Below the pieces are notes generated by a model that saw only the letters and a program-made list of their open reading frames with translations, ran no database searches and had not been told where the DNA came from. This document shows, in pieces, positions 1 to 8,107 of a DNA stretch of 24,700 nucleotides (position 1 is the stretch's first letter; every line of letters begins with the position of its first letter). Made by a program: the position numbers and the translations under genes. The stretch comes from a virus, in the IMG/VR virus record IMGVR_UViG_3300043788_000351, positions 1 through 24,700 of that record. The stretch is one strand, 5' to 3'.

Positions 1-77
1 CGCCGCGCGCCGGGGGGGGGCCCGGTGGGCGTGGGCTCGGACGACCCCCCACCCCGACGCCGCCCCTATTTCTACGG

Positions 78-95
78 GCTCTTTTCGCCAAGAGC
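78..95 (-). terminator. Possible weak terminator hairpin after the tail fibre gene
   Basis: GCTCTT and AAGAGC pair as a 6-base-pair stem with a 6-base loop, about 50 bases downstream of the tail fibre stop codon on the minus strand. No U-tract follows in that direction, so intrinsic termination is only a possibility. Apart from this hairpin and a run of 9 G at 12-20, I see nothing in bases 1-146. Confidence 0.25.
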
Positions 96-146
96 GATCG
101 TCGTGGTGATTGGGCTAGGATATCTGCGCAAAGCGCGAACGAGCAA

Positions 147-1400
147 TCAGCTCTCTTCGACGGTGACGATCCACACCGCGCCCGAGCCGCCGTTGCCCCC
201 CGCGTCCGGGACGGGATTGTTGAATCCGGTGAGCCAGTAGGCCGCCGATCCCGAGCCTCCCCCGCCGGCGCCCGATCCCGTCGCGCCGTCGGACGGAGGA
301 GCGTTGCTGCGGTTCTGCCCACCGTCGATCCCGTCCCCGCCGTTGCCGCCAGGACCCGCGGGCCCGGCCGCGCCGCCGCCTCCGCCGCCGCCTCCGCGTG
401 CCGATCCCGAGTCCGCAGCGAAGAGCCCCGCCGAGCCGCCGTTGAAGCCGCCGAAGATGTTCCTCTGGCCGCCCGACGCCGAGGGGTGGGTCGAGCCGCC
501 CGCGCCGAAGCCGCCGTAGCCCGGCGGGACCGGGAACTCGTAGCTGTACTGCGACGCCGCGAAGGGCGAGAAGGTCGGGTCGAACCGAGTGTTCATCGTG
601 TCGGTCCCGAGGAGGATCCGCGACTCGTTCCGCGTCGGCGCGCCGCCCCACACATAGTGGAAGATCCCAGAGAGCGCGGTATCGGAGGAGCTCGGGTTCG
701 ACAGCGTCCCGTTCGTCCCGCGGCCTCCCTGCGCGCCCAGCCATTGCGCGAGGACCGTCGAGCCTTGCTTGATGAACGAGTCCCCTCCGTCGTTGCCTGG
801 GACGCCGTTGATCCCCGAGCCCGCGCCGCCGATGCCCGCGATGACCGAATAGCTCGTCGAAGGAACGACAACGAGCGGGACGCTCGAGGGGAGCGCGCCA
901 CCTCCGCCGCCCGCGCCCGCGTACCAGACGTCGCCGACGCCCGTGTCCGCGATCGGGATGTTGCCGGAGCCTCCCCCCGCGCCGCCGCCGTAACCCCACG
1001 CCCACGCCGCGACGACTCGCGCGTTCGGCGTCCAGACCGTCGTGGTCGTCGCGAGGAAGGGGCCGTAGATGCGGAGCCGCGGCGTGTGGTTCGCCCAGTC
1101 GCCCTCGAGCGTCGTGATGCGCCCCTCGTGGTTCGCGAGCTCGGTGTCGATCGTGACGATGTCTCCATCGAGCGTCGTCACGTCGGTGATGAGCTGGGTC
1201 ATGATCTGGGCGAACTGGTTCATCACCCAGTTGTTGCCCTGCGCCGCGACCTGCCTCTGCGGCCGCATGCCTTGCGTGATCTCGAGCGGGCTCGGCTCGA
1301 CGTCGACCGGCGTGTTGTCCCACGCGTCCGTCTCGACCACGTAGTCGGCGTCGCTGGCGTATCCGAGGGCGGGGCTCGAGTAGATCGGCGGGGTGGGCAT
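147..1400 (-). CDS. Glycine-rich phage tail fibre / receptor-binding protein
   Basis: This 417-residue protein probably forms the distal tail fibre or adhesin that contacts the host surface. Residues 1-60 are a short polar N-terminus. Residues 60-110 look like a short coiled coil with repeated hydrophobic spacing (TTLDGDIVTIDTEL, then EGRITTLEGDW). From about residue 130 to the end it is dominated by Gly-Gly and Gly-Ala runs alternating with short hydrophobic strands. It ends in GGNGGSGAVWIVTVEES, a type of C-terminus common in glycine-rich phage fibre proteins. It is the last gene read in the structural cluster, 36 bases after a small membrane protein. The start is ATG; no strong ribosome site is seen. 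The exact receptor is unknown. Confidence 0.72.
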   Translation of the reverse strand: MPTPPIYSSPALGYASDADYVVETDAWDNTPVDVEPSPLEITQGMRPQRQVAAQGNNWVMNQFAQIMTQLITDVTTLDGDIVTIDTELANHEGRITTLEGDWANHTPRLRIYGPFLATTTTVWTPNARVVAAWAWGYGGGAGGGSGNIPIADTGVGDVWYAGAGGGGGALPSSVPLVVVPSTSYSVIAGIGGAGSGINGVPGNDGGDSFIKQGSTVLAQWLGAQGGRGTNGTLSNPSSSDTALSGIFHYVWGGAPTRNESRILLGTDTMNTRFDPTFSPFAASQYSYEFPVPPGYGGFGAGGSTHPSASGGQRNIFGGFNGGSAGLFAADSGSARGGGGGGGGAAGPAGPGGNGGDGIDGGQNRSNAPPSDGATGSGAGGGGSGSAAYWLTGFNNPVPDAGGNGGSGAVWIVTVEES

Positions 1401-1436
1401 CGCTGCCGCTGAGCCTACGTCACGACCGAGCCGCCG

Positions 1437-1664
1437 TCATCCGCCGCGCTTGCGCCACGCGCGCCATTCGCGAAACCACTCCCACGCGGTGCCCGCCCAG
1501 AGGACGGGCCAAAGGGTCGTGCTCGCCGCCATCACCATCGCGACCGCCGCCGCGCTCTCTCGAGCGGCCTGCCTCGGGAGATCCTCCCGCATGACCACGC
1601 GAACGATCTCCCACGTCCGATAGGCTCCCCAAACGTAGACGACCGCGAGGAGCGCGACGAGCAT
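1437..1664 (-). CDS. Small membrane protein
   Basis: A 75-residue protein with a hydrophobic segment at residues 2-25 (MLVALLAVVYVWGAY) and a second at about residues 39-58 (AVAMVMAASTTLWPVLWAG), followed by a basic tail ending in WRKRGG. This looks like a two-helix inner-membrane protein. Size and topology would fit a holin, but no endolysin is nearby, so I leave the role open. It starts one base after the stop codon of the Mu gpF-like gene, so it is part of the structural operon. Confidence 0.6.
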   Translation of the reverse strand: MLVALLAVVYVWGAYRTWEIVRVVMREDLPRQAARESAAAVAMVMAASTTLWPVLWAGTAWEWFREWRAWRKRGG

Positions 1665-1665
1665 G

Positions 1666-2496
1666 TCAATCCTCGGCGCCGGGCTTCACCGGGAACGCGA
1701 CGCATCGACAGTTGACGGGGATCCCAGGCTCGTCTCCCTCATCGCCGCCATCGGGATCGTCATATTCGAACTCCTCGCCGTCGAGCTCCTCGTGCTCGGG
1801 GCGGACGCGCTCGTCGTTCGACGTCGTCCACACGTAGCCCTTGATGCCCGCCGCCTTGTGACGGTGCTTCGTGATCTTCGCGTGCAGCTTCGTCACCTGG
1901 TCGCGCGCGATGAGCGTGGCCCGCGACTTCGACACGCCGAGCTGACTCTCGATGTCCTTCGCGATGCTCCGAGGGTGACGCGAGCCGCCGGTCGCGAGGA
2001 TCTTCTCGACCTTGCCGAGCTCCTCGTCGGCCATGTTCGTGATGAGCGCGACGTTCTCCTTTCGGAACTTGCCGATCATCGGGCCGAGCTTCTCGTCCTT
2101 CTCGAGGGAGATCCCGAGGCGCCCGAGATCGTGCTTCGACGCCTTGTCGACCTTCGCGGCCACTTTTGCCGCGGAGACGTCCACGCCCCCCTTGATCGCC
2201 GCGATGCCCGCCGCGCGCGCCTTGCCCATGAGCGGCCCCGGATCCTTCGCGTCCGTCTTCACGACGGGGCGGCCGTAGTCGGCGACACGCGGCAGGACGA
2301 TGGCCCCGACCGCCTTGATGAAACGCGCGGCACAGCGGAGGTAGGCGCGGGTCAAGAAGACGATCGCGTCCATCGGCGCGTGGGACGAGTTCGCTCGACG
2401 GTAGGCGTTCGACGGCGCGCGCGTCCGCTTGGCGTCGAAGCGCCTTCGATTCGTCCACGGGCGCGCGGAGCGAAGACCTGAGGCCGCGAGGCTCAT
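1666..2496 (-). CDS. Phage head morphogenesis protein, Mu gpF-like
   Basis: A 276-residue minor head protein of the Mu gpF (SPP1 gp7-like) family, which acts at the portal vertex during capsid assembly. The diagnostic C-terminal motif is present: WTTSNDERVRPEH at about residues 223-235, then GEEFEYDD, then P-V-NCRC at 260-265. The region at 150-215 is helical and charged, with ARDQVTKLHAKI. The start was set at the ATG that overlaps the upstream stop as ATGA; a longer open frame upstream has no coding character. It lies downstream of the portal, as expected, but five small genes separate the two. The 276-residue length is short for the family, so the N-terminal half may be reduced. Confidence 0.85.
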   Translation of the reverse strand: MSLAASGLRSARPWTNRRRFDAKRTRAPSNAYRRANSSHAPMDAIVFLTRAYLRCAARFIKAVGAIVLPRVADYGRPVVKTDAKDPGPLMGKARAAGIAAIKGGVDVSAAKVAAKVDKASKHDLGRLGISLEKDEKLGPMIGKFRKENVALITNMADEELGKVEKILATGGSRHPRSIAKDIESQLGVSKSRATLIARDQVTKLHAKITKHRHKAAGIKGYVWTTSNDERVRPEHEELDGEEFEYDDPDGGDEGDEPGIPVNCRCVAFPVKPGAED

Positions 2497-2708
2497 CGCT
2501 CGATGACCTTGATGACGAGATTCTTCGCGAGAACGCCCACGGTGCGGTGACCGCTCGGCGTGAAAGCGACGCCACATCCCTTGCCCGCGGCGTCGTCCAC
2601 GCATGCGTGAGTGCGATGCGGGCGCGTCGCCCATTCACCCTCGTCTATGTGCTGCTTCTTGCACACGGGACAGTGGAGGACGACCGGGATGACCTCGGCT
2701 TGGCTCAT
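2493..2708 (-). CDS. Small zinc-ribbon protein of a conserved phage type
   Basis: A 71-residue protein starting MSQAEVIPVVLHCPVCKK. It carries CPVC, the block HIDEGEWATRPHRTH, then a Cys and a further GC-containing loop, which together suggest one zinc site. The pattern CPxC-x2-QHIDEGEWATRPHRTH is common in small phage proteins of unknown role. Both ends overlap neighbours by ATGA. Its first residues, MSQAE, match those of the next gene upstream, which suggests that the gene junction was duplicated. Confidence 0.8.
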   Translation of the reverse strand: MSQAEVIPVVLHCPVCKKQHIDEGEWATRPHRTHACVDDAAGKGCGVAFTPSGHRTVGVLAKNLVIKVIER

Positions 2709-3010
2709 TGCTCGATCTCGTCTGAGATGATCGCAACGTCGCCGACGATGCACCACGGAGATTCTTTGCCGACTAGGCGTTGATGGATCTCGCGTTGAAG
2801 TGCCGTCGCCTTTTCGTTGACCGGTTTCTTCTTCTCGAAACCGGCATCATCGACAACCATCCTGCGCTTGCTCCCATCCCGGAAACCAATTGTGTCGATC
2901 CAATCGGCATCGATGAGCTTCTTCGCGAGTTGCAACGCGCCATCGGGACTACAAGCGTGCTCTTCCTCGTCACCGTTCGCACGGATGATGATGATCTCGG
3001 CCTGGCTCAT
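2705..3010 (-). CDS. Hypothetical phage protein starting MSQAE
   Basis: I do not recognise this 101-residue protein. It begins MSQAEIIIIRANGDEEEH, is acidic and mixed alpha/beta in character, has no membrane segment, and ends in ISDEIEQ. The ATG start overlaps the upstream stop as ATGA, and its own stop overlaps the next start the same way. The start region is nearly the same as in the downstream zinc-ribbon gene (ATGAGCCA, then GCCGAG), although the rest of the proteins differ. Confidence 0.7.
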   Translation of the reverse strand: MSQAEIIIIRANGDEEEHACSPDGALQLAKKLIDADWIDTIGFRDGSKRRMVVDDAGFEKKKPVNEKATALQREIHQRLVGKESPWCIVGDVAIISDEIEQ

Positions 3011-3369
3011 TGCTCGATGACCTCCGATCCGACCGCCGCCCGCGCCGCCGCCGAGAGCCGCGCGGCCTCGTTCACGAAGTGAGCGTGCTTCGTCCGAATC
3101 TCGACGATCACCTTCTCGAGGAGCCTGTCGGCCGCCTGCCCGAGATCCTTGCCGCACGCGTCGTAGTAGACGCTGGTGTGCCCCGCCGGGGAGTCGGCGA
3201 TCGAGATGCGCCACCGATCGTCGGGTAGCGCCGTAGCCTGTCCCGCCTTCGGGGACGGTCGATCGCCAACCTGCGCGATGGGCTCGATCGTGATGTGCTG
3301 AAGCCCCTTGTCGATGAGCGCCGCGGCTCTCACGATCCGCTCGAGGACGACGTCAGTGGAGGCGCTCAC
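3007..3369 (-). CDS. Hypothetical phage protein, GTG start
   Basis: I do not recognise this 120-residue protein. Residues 1-30 are amphipathic (DVVLERIVRAAALIDKGL), the middle holds short strands (RWRISIADSPAGHTSVYYD), and residues 75-120 form a long charged helix ending in VGSEVIEQ. No ATG is available in the coding part. The GTG at 3369 overlaps the upstream TGA as GTGA, like other junctions here, so I chose it. No function can be assigned. Confidence 0.68.
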   Translation of the reverse strand: MSASTDVVLERIVRAAALIDKGLQHITIEPIAQVGDRPSPKAGQATALPDDRWRISIADSPAGHTSVYYDACGKDLGQAADRLLEKVIVEIRTKHAHFVNEAARLSAAARAAVGSEVIEQ

Positions 3370-3599
3370 CAGGCGAATGCTTTCGACATTTTTGGGATTG
3401 GGTAGGCGATGACGCCTGGCACAATCCCCGGGGAGACGGCGCGAATCACCTGCATGACAACGATCGGCCGGTCGAACTCGGCGGAGAGCTCCTCTGCCCA
3501 CTTCCCGAGCGATGCGGCTTGCTCCTCGAACGTCTCCGCCATCGCAACTCGCCGAGCCAGTGCCTTATCGATCGCCGCTGCCAGTGCCTTGTCGCCCAT
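3366..3599 (-). CDS. Hypothetical small phage protein
   Basis: A 77-residue protein of unknown function. The first half is a charged helix (ALAAAIDKALARRVAMAETF) and the second half is hydrophobic and strand-like (RPIVVMQVIRAVSPGIVPGV). An AGGGGC sequence precedes the ATG and supports this start over a longer frame that would run back into the portal gene. It sits 19 bases after the portal stop and overlaps the next gene by GTGA. Confidence 0.65.
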   Translation of the reverse strand: MGDKALAAAIDKALARRVAMAETFEEQAASLGKWAEELSAEFDRPIVVMQVIRAVSPGIVPGVIAYPIPKMSKAFAW

Positions 3600-3618
3600 G
3601 CCCCTGATGATGGCGCGC

Positions 3619-5916
3619 TCAGTCGATCGGGCCGGAGCCGCCCTTGTCGCCGAGCACGTGGCTCGTCTCCGGAACCTCGCGCGGCCGGTCGTCCTCGAAG
3701 ACGGCCTGCGTATCCCCGTTGTGACCGTGGATAGCGATAGCATGGCGCATGTTGTCGAAGAGCGTCGTCGACGCGTTGGCGCCGCGCCAGCGAAGCGCCA
3801 CCTTGCCGTCCGGGAACTCGACGCCGTCCGCAACGTGACCCGTACCGCTCACGCCGGTCGAGTCCTTCGAGCGCATGAGCCGGAAGACCCGCGGACCGCC
3901 CTTGTCGTCGTAGCGCACGAGGCTCCTCGGTCCCGGGGCGCCCGAGACGCCGGCGAGCTCGAGGATCTCCTCGCAGCGGTTCTCCTGCACGGCTTGATTG
4001 TTCCGCGCCTCCGCGACGCGCGAAGATCCGGCCTGAGCTGGCGCGTGTCCGACGCCGGCGTCGGCGATCTTGAACCACGCCGCCGCCGCGATCTTCGCCT
4101 TCTGGTAGGCCGCGTCCCTGGCGCTCGTCATCGCCGTCCTGCGAGCCTCGTCGCCCGGAGCGTTGGCGTAGATCCGCGACGCGTCCTCGAGCGCGAGCCA
4201 CGCCGCGTCGGCCTCCATCGTCAGCACCTTCGCGGCGTCCCACGTCGGGAGCTCGGCGAGGATCTCGTCGGCGCTCGCGGCGTCGAGCTTGAACCCGAAC
4301 GTCCCCTCGTCGTCCGGCGAATTCGGCGACACCTCGGGGCTCGATGCGCGCGACCATCCGGGTCCGGCGCCGATCGGCTGACGTAGCTCCTCGTCGATCG
4401 CTTTCTCCTCGGGGCTCGCTTCCTCGGGCGCGGCGGCCGCCATCTTCACCATGTCCGTCTCGAGCACCTTCTCGTAGACCTCGGTCTCGTCCTTCGAGAG
4501 CACGATGTCCGTCGAGAAGCCTCCCGGCGCGAAGCGGTGGAGCGCGACCTTCTCGGGGCTGATCGCTTGGTTCTGGATGTAGATTTGATCAGACTGCGCC
4601 GTCTGGAACATGCGCTGCGCTTGCACGAGCGGCGTCTCCGTCCAGAGCGGCGGGAACTTCACCGAGAGCTTCTCGGGCGTCTTCTTGACGAGCTCCTTGC
4701 CCGCCTTCGTCGCAAGCCAGATCGACGTGAGGCGCCGGAGCTTCGGCGCGAGCTCGATCGCTTGGAGCGACCTCACGCGGTCGTAGAACCATCGGAAGTC
4801 CGACTCGCCCGTCGCGTTCATGCCCGCCGGGCTCTGCCCCATCAGGATCGTCACCGGGATCTGGACGGCGGCCGCGAGCCGGAGCATCAGCTTGTCGAGC
4901 GTGTCGGGGATGCCGGTGAACGACGTCGACGTCCGCTCGAAGCCCTCGTCCGAATCCTTGTCGACGACGATGGCCCGCATGACCGAGCGGTAGAAGTCCG
5001 TCTGCCTCGCGCGCGCGGAGACGTACTCTTCGCTCTTGCTCGCGATCGCTTCGGCGAGGCCAGTCATCTTGAAGATGCTTTGGAAGCCGTCGGTGAGCAG
5101 CGTCTCGGCCGCGCGGTATCCCGTGTTGAACGAGCGAAGGACGTCGTAGGCGCGCTGCAAGACCGAGAGGTCCCAGCCCACGAGCTCCATGCGCTCGCGG
5201 ATGCCGGTCGGCGCGCCGCGGAAGATGATGAGCCGCGACTCGTGCACCTCCATCGTGTTGTAGACGGTGCCGCCGACCGTCGTGACGAGGTACGTCCGCG
5301 GCAACCCGAGGAACGGGTGGCCGGGCTCGTCGTACCAGGACACGGGCCAGAGGAGCCGCCGGTCGACGACGTAGAGATAGTTGATGTCGTCGGCGAGGTT
5401 CTCGTTCAGCGGCATGACGGCGTCGCGCCCGTCGTCGGCGCCGACCACGACCGCGCCTCCACCGAAGCATCGCCCCCACCTCATCCCCTCGGCGAACTTG
5501 CCCCGCACGTCGAGCGCGTCGAACTTGTCGGCGACGAAGCGATCGGCGTCGGCGTCGCCCGTCTCCATCATGAAGCCCTCGCGCATCATCTCCTGCGGGA
5601 TGATGTCGACCATCCGCGCCGCGATGTCGTCGGAGTGGTAGAGCGCGCTGAGCTCCTGATCGGAGAGGCGTCGGCTCGGCAGGATGAAGCCGTGCTCGCT
5701 CTTGTCGCGGCGCGTGCCGAAGCCGGTGACCTCGTTCACCCACGCGTCCATGCGCGAGGCGCCGATCACGAGGTTCGCGGCGGAGCGCTGCGCGAACTGC
5801 GCGATGGCGCGGACCATCGCGCTCTTGGGCATCGGGAGCGGCTCGGACGGGGAAGGTTCGCGGTAGCTCGAGCCGGCCGACCCGAAGAGGCCGACGATCT
5901 TGTCGCCCATGCTCAT
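3619..5916 (-). CDS. Phage portal protein, DUF1073 type, with an extra C-terminal domain
   Basis: A 765-residue portal, the ring protein through which DNA enters and leaves the capsid. Residues 60-480 carry portal-type features: a FILPSRRLSDQELSALYHSDD block near residue 80, DIIPQEMMREGF near 108, a glycine-rich WGRCFGGGAVVVGADDG stretch near 150, and the late block VQIPVTILMGQSPAGMNATG. Residues 480-640 are an acidic, Ala-rich helical region. Residues 675-745 hold a separate domain (DSTGVSGTGHVADGVEF, VALRWRG, IHGHNG) that I recall as a small domain of unknown function in phage and actinobacterial proteins. The family is sometimes labelled Acb1-like in databases, but the context (terminase upstream, Mu gpF-like protein downstream) makes portal the right reading. 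About 765 residues is long for the family because of the tail. Confidence 0.85.
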   Translation of the reverse strand: MSMGDKIVGLFGSAGSSYREPSPSEPLPMPKSAMVRAIAQFAQRSAANLVIGASRMDAWVNEVTGFGTRRDKSEHGFILPSRRLSDQELSALYHSDDIAARMVDIIPQEMMREGFMMETGDADADRFVADKFDALDVRGKFAEGMRWGRCFGGGAVVVGADDGRDAVMPLNENLADDINYLYVVDRRLLWPVSWYDEPGHPFLGLPRTYLVTTVGGTVYNTMEVHESRLIIFRGAPTGIRERMELVGWDLSVLQRAYDVLRSFNTGYRAAETLLTDGFQSIFKMTGLAEAIASKSEEYVSARARQTDFYRSVMRAIVVDKDSDEGFERTSTSFTGIPDTLDKLMLRLAAAVQIPVTILMGQSPAGMNATGESDFRWFYDRVRSLQAIELAPKLRRLTSIWLATKAGKELVKKTPEKLSVKFPPLWTETPLVQAQRMFQTAQSDQIYIQNQAISPEKVALHRFAPGGFSTDIVLSKDETEVYEKVLETDMVKMAAAAPEEASPEEKAIDEELRQPIGAGPGWSRASSPEVSPNSPDDEGTFGFKLDAASADEILAELPTWDAAKVLTMEADAAWLALEDASRIYANAPGDEARRTAMTSARDAAYQKAKIAAAAWFKIADAGVGHAPAQAGSSRVAEARNNQAVQENRCEEILELAGVSGAPGPRSLVRYDDKGGPRVFRLMRSKDSTGVSGTGHVADGVEFPDGKVALRWRGANASTTLFDNMRHAIAIHGHNGDTQAVFEDDRPREVPETSHVLGDKGGSGPID

Positions 5917-5991
5917 GGGGCGGAACGTAGCAGAGCCGGCCGCCCGAGCACGAGGGGGGTTCGCGCGTCGGGCGGCCGGCGACGAGGGTTA

Positions 5992-6110
5992 TGGCGCCGC
6001 CAATCGGACTCGAACCGATTTCACGTCGTACGACGCGTCGTCCTCAGGTCGAAGCCGCCCCGCGGGAGCAGCCTCCACCCCAACCTCCTCTGCGAGGTTC
6101 ACGTGGCGGC
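5992..6110 (-). tRNA. tRNA-like sequence: acceptor stem, T-arm and CCA, anticodon not resolved
   Basis: On the minus strand the 3' end reads as a good T-arm, ATCGG-TTCGAGT-CCGAT, then TGGCGGC, a discriminator G and an encoded CCA. A sequence GCCGCCA, able to pair with all seven acceptor bases, lies 119 bases upstream. Between them are several hairpins (AACCTC/GAGGTT, a GTCGTACGAC palindrome), but no normal 5+7 anticodon arm and no classic D-loop. Options are an unusual tRNA with an insertion, a decayed tRNA, or only the 3' end of a host tRNA kept as a phage attachment core, in which case the 5' match is chance. The region 5917-6184 has no protein gene. Confidence 0.4.
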
Positions 6111-6145
6111 AAAGACACGCCGCGCCGATGTCGCCCCTGCGGGTG

Positions 6146-6190
6146 TCGCGATCTTCGAGGCGTCGCGAAGCCGTTGCAATCATCCTATAA
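6146..6190 (-). repeat. 45-base dispersed repeat, copy A
   Basis: One of four near-identical copies. Read on the minus strand it starts TTATAGGATGATTGCAACGG and ends in AAGATCGCGA. It contains an internal hairpin, CTTCG/CGAAG with an 8-base loop. Here the element supplies the TAG stop codon of the 70-residue gene at 6185-6397 and lies 36 bases upstream of the tRNA-like sequence. It differs from copies C and D only at its second base. Confidence 0.93.
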
Positions 6191-6397
6191 CTGACCACGA
6201 GTACCCTCCAGGTAATCGATGCGCCGGTGCGCCTGCTCTAAGTCAGCACGGAGCAGGCGAAGTTCCTCGCCCAACGCAACGACGATGTCGGCGAGATCGA
6301 GCACATCGACAACTTCGTCGGCGCGCGGCGGCCTCATCCGCTTCTCCGCCGCCGCCTTCACGATCGTCCCCCACTCCGTCTCCGCGATGCTGTTCAT
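6185..6397 (-). CDS. Small coiled-coil hypothetical protein
   Basis: A 70-residue protein of unknown function. Residues 1-22 are mixed (MNSIAETEWGTIVKAAAEK). Residues 28-65 form a long heptad-like helix (VVDVLDLADIVVALGEEL, then LRADLEQAHRRIDYLEG), so it probably forms a coiled-coil dimer. Its TAG stop comes from the inserted 45-base repeat, so the original C-terminus may have been longer: without the element the frame continues by at least 15 codons. Confidence 0.6.
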   Translation of the reverse strand: MNSIAETEWGTIVKAAAEKRMRPPRADEVVDVLDLADIVVALGEELRLLRADLEQAHRRIDYLEGTRGQL

Positions 6398-6406
6398 CGC
6401 GGTTGT

Positions 6407-6649
6407 TTATGGCGCGGGCTCGTCGATCGCGTGGGCCACGTCCTCCATGCTCGCCCCGTATTCGATGACGTGAACCGACGAAGCGCCGCAGAGATCGCAG
6501 CGCTTCACCTTCGTCGCGGAGGTCTTCCACCGTTGGTCGGCGCAGCATCGGCGCGCGCACGCGTCGCAGAGCGCGGTCGTCTCGCGCGGGGGATGCTCGT
6601 TCACGGCTTCGACGGTAGGCGAAAAGAACAAACGGATCGCGTCAAACAT
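6407..6649 (-). CDS. Small zinc-binding protein
   Basis: An 80-residue protein with CDACARRCC at about residues 28-36 and CDLCG at about 51-55, a likely four-cysteine zinc site. The N-terminus is MFDAIRLFFSPTVEAV. It lies 9 bases after the terminase stop and before the coiled-coil gene, in the same direction. The function is unknown. A role in packaging or in binding nucleic acid is possible from the position but is not shown. Confidence 0.65.
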   Translation of the reverse strand: MFDAIRLFFSPTVEAVNEHPPRETTALCDACARRCCADQRWKTSATKVKRCDLCGASSVHVIEYGASMEDVAHAIDEPAP

Positions 6650-6658
6650 CGTGTGGGG

Positions 6659-8107
6659 TCATGGCGCGGCCGGCGTCGGCTTGGAGAGATTGCCCATCAC
6701 CGCCGCGAATAGCGGGTTCGGCGCCGTCCTGGCGTAGTTAGCGAGCGCGAGCGCCCACGCGTGATCGCCATGCCCCTCGGACGTGTGGGGCGTCTCGTAG
6801 CGGACGTTCGCGGCGTCGGTGATGACTCGCCTGATGGAGGCGACCTCGCGGCGTAGCTGCCGCGCGACGCCGACGTGCTCGGGAGCGACCGCGAGGTTCT
6901 CGTCGTTCATCGGCAGGAGGAGCGTCTTGTTCGTGATCGCCGTGAAGAGGCCGGTTGCGAGCGCCTCCTTGCTCTTCGGCGTGAACTCCACGAGCTCGAC
7001 GCGCGGCCGCTGGTTGGCGGGGACGAACTTCTGGGAATGCTTCTTCTGGAGATCCTCCGACACCATCGCGCCGAGGCCAGTCGAGTCGATGCAGAGCCGC
7101 TTCGGATGGACATCGGAGAAAAGCTCGCCAACGATCTTGTGAAGGAGCGCCGTGTCCGTCCGCTTGAAGGTCCGCACCCGCCACACCTTCGCGACGCCAC
7201 GAAGACTCTGGACGATGATAAGCACCGTGCGATCGACCACCCGCCCGATGTCGAGGCCGGCGAAGTAGTCGACCATGTCGTTCTCCTCCCATGCCTCGTC
7301 GAACGTCGCCTCGTCGATGGCCTCGGTCGCGATGTACTGAAACGCGTTGTCGAGAAACGAGCACCGGAACTCCTGATCGAAGATGCGCTTATCGCCTTGC
7401 GCGATGGCCCAGCACTTCTCGATGTCGACCGGGTAGCCCTGCTCGATCGCCTTCTCGATCGGGATCTCGTGTGCGCTCCACGTCGCCTTCGGCATGTCGC
7501 CCGGCGAGTAGTCGGGGTCGGTCGCGATGCGCCACGTATTGTGAAACTCGTTGCCGACGCCGTTCGGCGTGGAGACGACGCGAAGCTTCAGGCCTTGCAG
7601 CATCGTCACCGCGCCGGCGTTCTTCCACGCGCGCGTCGCCTGCTTCATGTGCCCGAACTCGTCGAGAATGACGTTCGCCGTGAACGAGCGCCCCGCGGTC
7701 GCCGGTAGTGTCGTGATCGCGCCGCCCGAGTGAAAGACGATCTCGTCGGCGTTGCTCTTGATCGTCCGTGCCATCTTCGAGCCCGCCCACTCGAGGAAGG
7801 CGACGTGCTTCAGGCACTTCGCGAAGAGCCCTTCGTCCGCCTCGCGCTCGCCCTCGCTGAGGAGCACCGTGTGCTCGCCGAGGTAGGCCCCCCACAAGAC
7901 GGCGATGCCGCCGGTCGCGAAACCGATCCCGATCTGGCGGCTCTTGTTGCAGACGGCGAAGGACGCGTCGTCGAGGAGCCACTCGCGCTGGAACCGATAG
8001 TAGCGATCGACCCAGAGCTCGAAGATGCGGAACTCCTCGGGCGGCAAGTTCGCGCGAAATTGCTCGAAGACGCGGTCGGCCCGCTCGGTCGCCGTCTCGA
8101 GCGTCAT
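6659..8107 (-). CDS. Terminase large subunit (packaging ATPase-nuclease)
   Basis: The 482-residue motor that pumps DNA into the capsid and cuts it. The ATPase region has CNKSRQIGIGFATGG near residues 53-67 as a variant Walker A, VILDEFG at 146-152 as Walker B with its catalytic Glu, and the coupling motif VVSTPNG at 177-183. The RNase H-like nuclease has three acidic sites: D286 in AGLDIGR, D341 in CIDSTG and D448 in GHGDHAW. The start overlaps the small-subunit stop by ATGA. The Walker A lacks the usual GKT(S), a deviation also found in other phage terminases. All other motifs look intact and the length is normal. Confidence 0.9.
   Translation of the reverse strand: MTLETATERADRVFEQFRANLPPEEFRIFELWVDRYYRFQREWLLDDASFAVCNKSRQIGIGFATGGIAVLWGAYLGEHTVLLSEGEREADEGLFAKCLKHVAFLEWAGSKMARTIKSNADEIVFHSGGAITTLPATAGRSFTANVILDEFGHMKQATRAWKNAGAVTMLQGLKLRVVSTPNGVGNEFHNTWRIATDPDYSPGDMPKATWSAHEIPIEKAIEQGYPVDIEKCWAIAQGDKRIFDQEFRCSFLDNAFQYIATEAIDEATFDEAWEENDMVDYFAGLDIGRVVDRTVLIIVQSLRGVAKVWRVRTFKRTDTALLHKIVGELFSDVHPKRLCIDSTGLGAMVSEDLQKKHSQKFVPANQRPRVELVEFTPKSKEALATGLFTAITNKTLLLPMNDENLAVAPEHVGVARQLRREVASIRRVITDAANVRYETPHTSEGHGDHAWALALANYARTAPNPLFAAVMGNLSKPTPAAP

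Noticed and set aside
486-1412. Plus-strand and alternative minus frames over the tail fibre
   Set aside because: Low-complexity Arg-rich translations without recognisable folds; the 417-residue frame has the glycine-rich fibre pattern.
2497-2634. N-terminal extension of the Mu gpF-like protein
   Set aside because: The extension is Arg/His-rich and overlaps the zinc-ribbon gene; the ATGA start fits the local pattern.
3619-5916. Anti-CBASS protein label for the portal
   Set aside because: The family name in some databases comes from a related N-terminal region, but size, motifs and position are those of a portal.
4537-6468. Long plus-strand frame of 643 residues opposite the portal
   Set aside because: It is Arg/Leu/Asp-rich with no motifs and mirrors a clear portal gene; a shadow frame typical of high-GC DNA.
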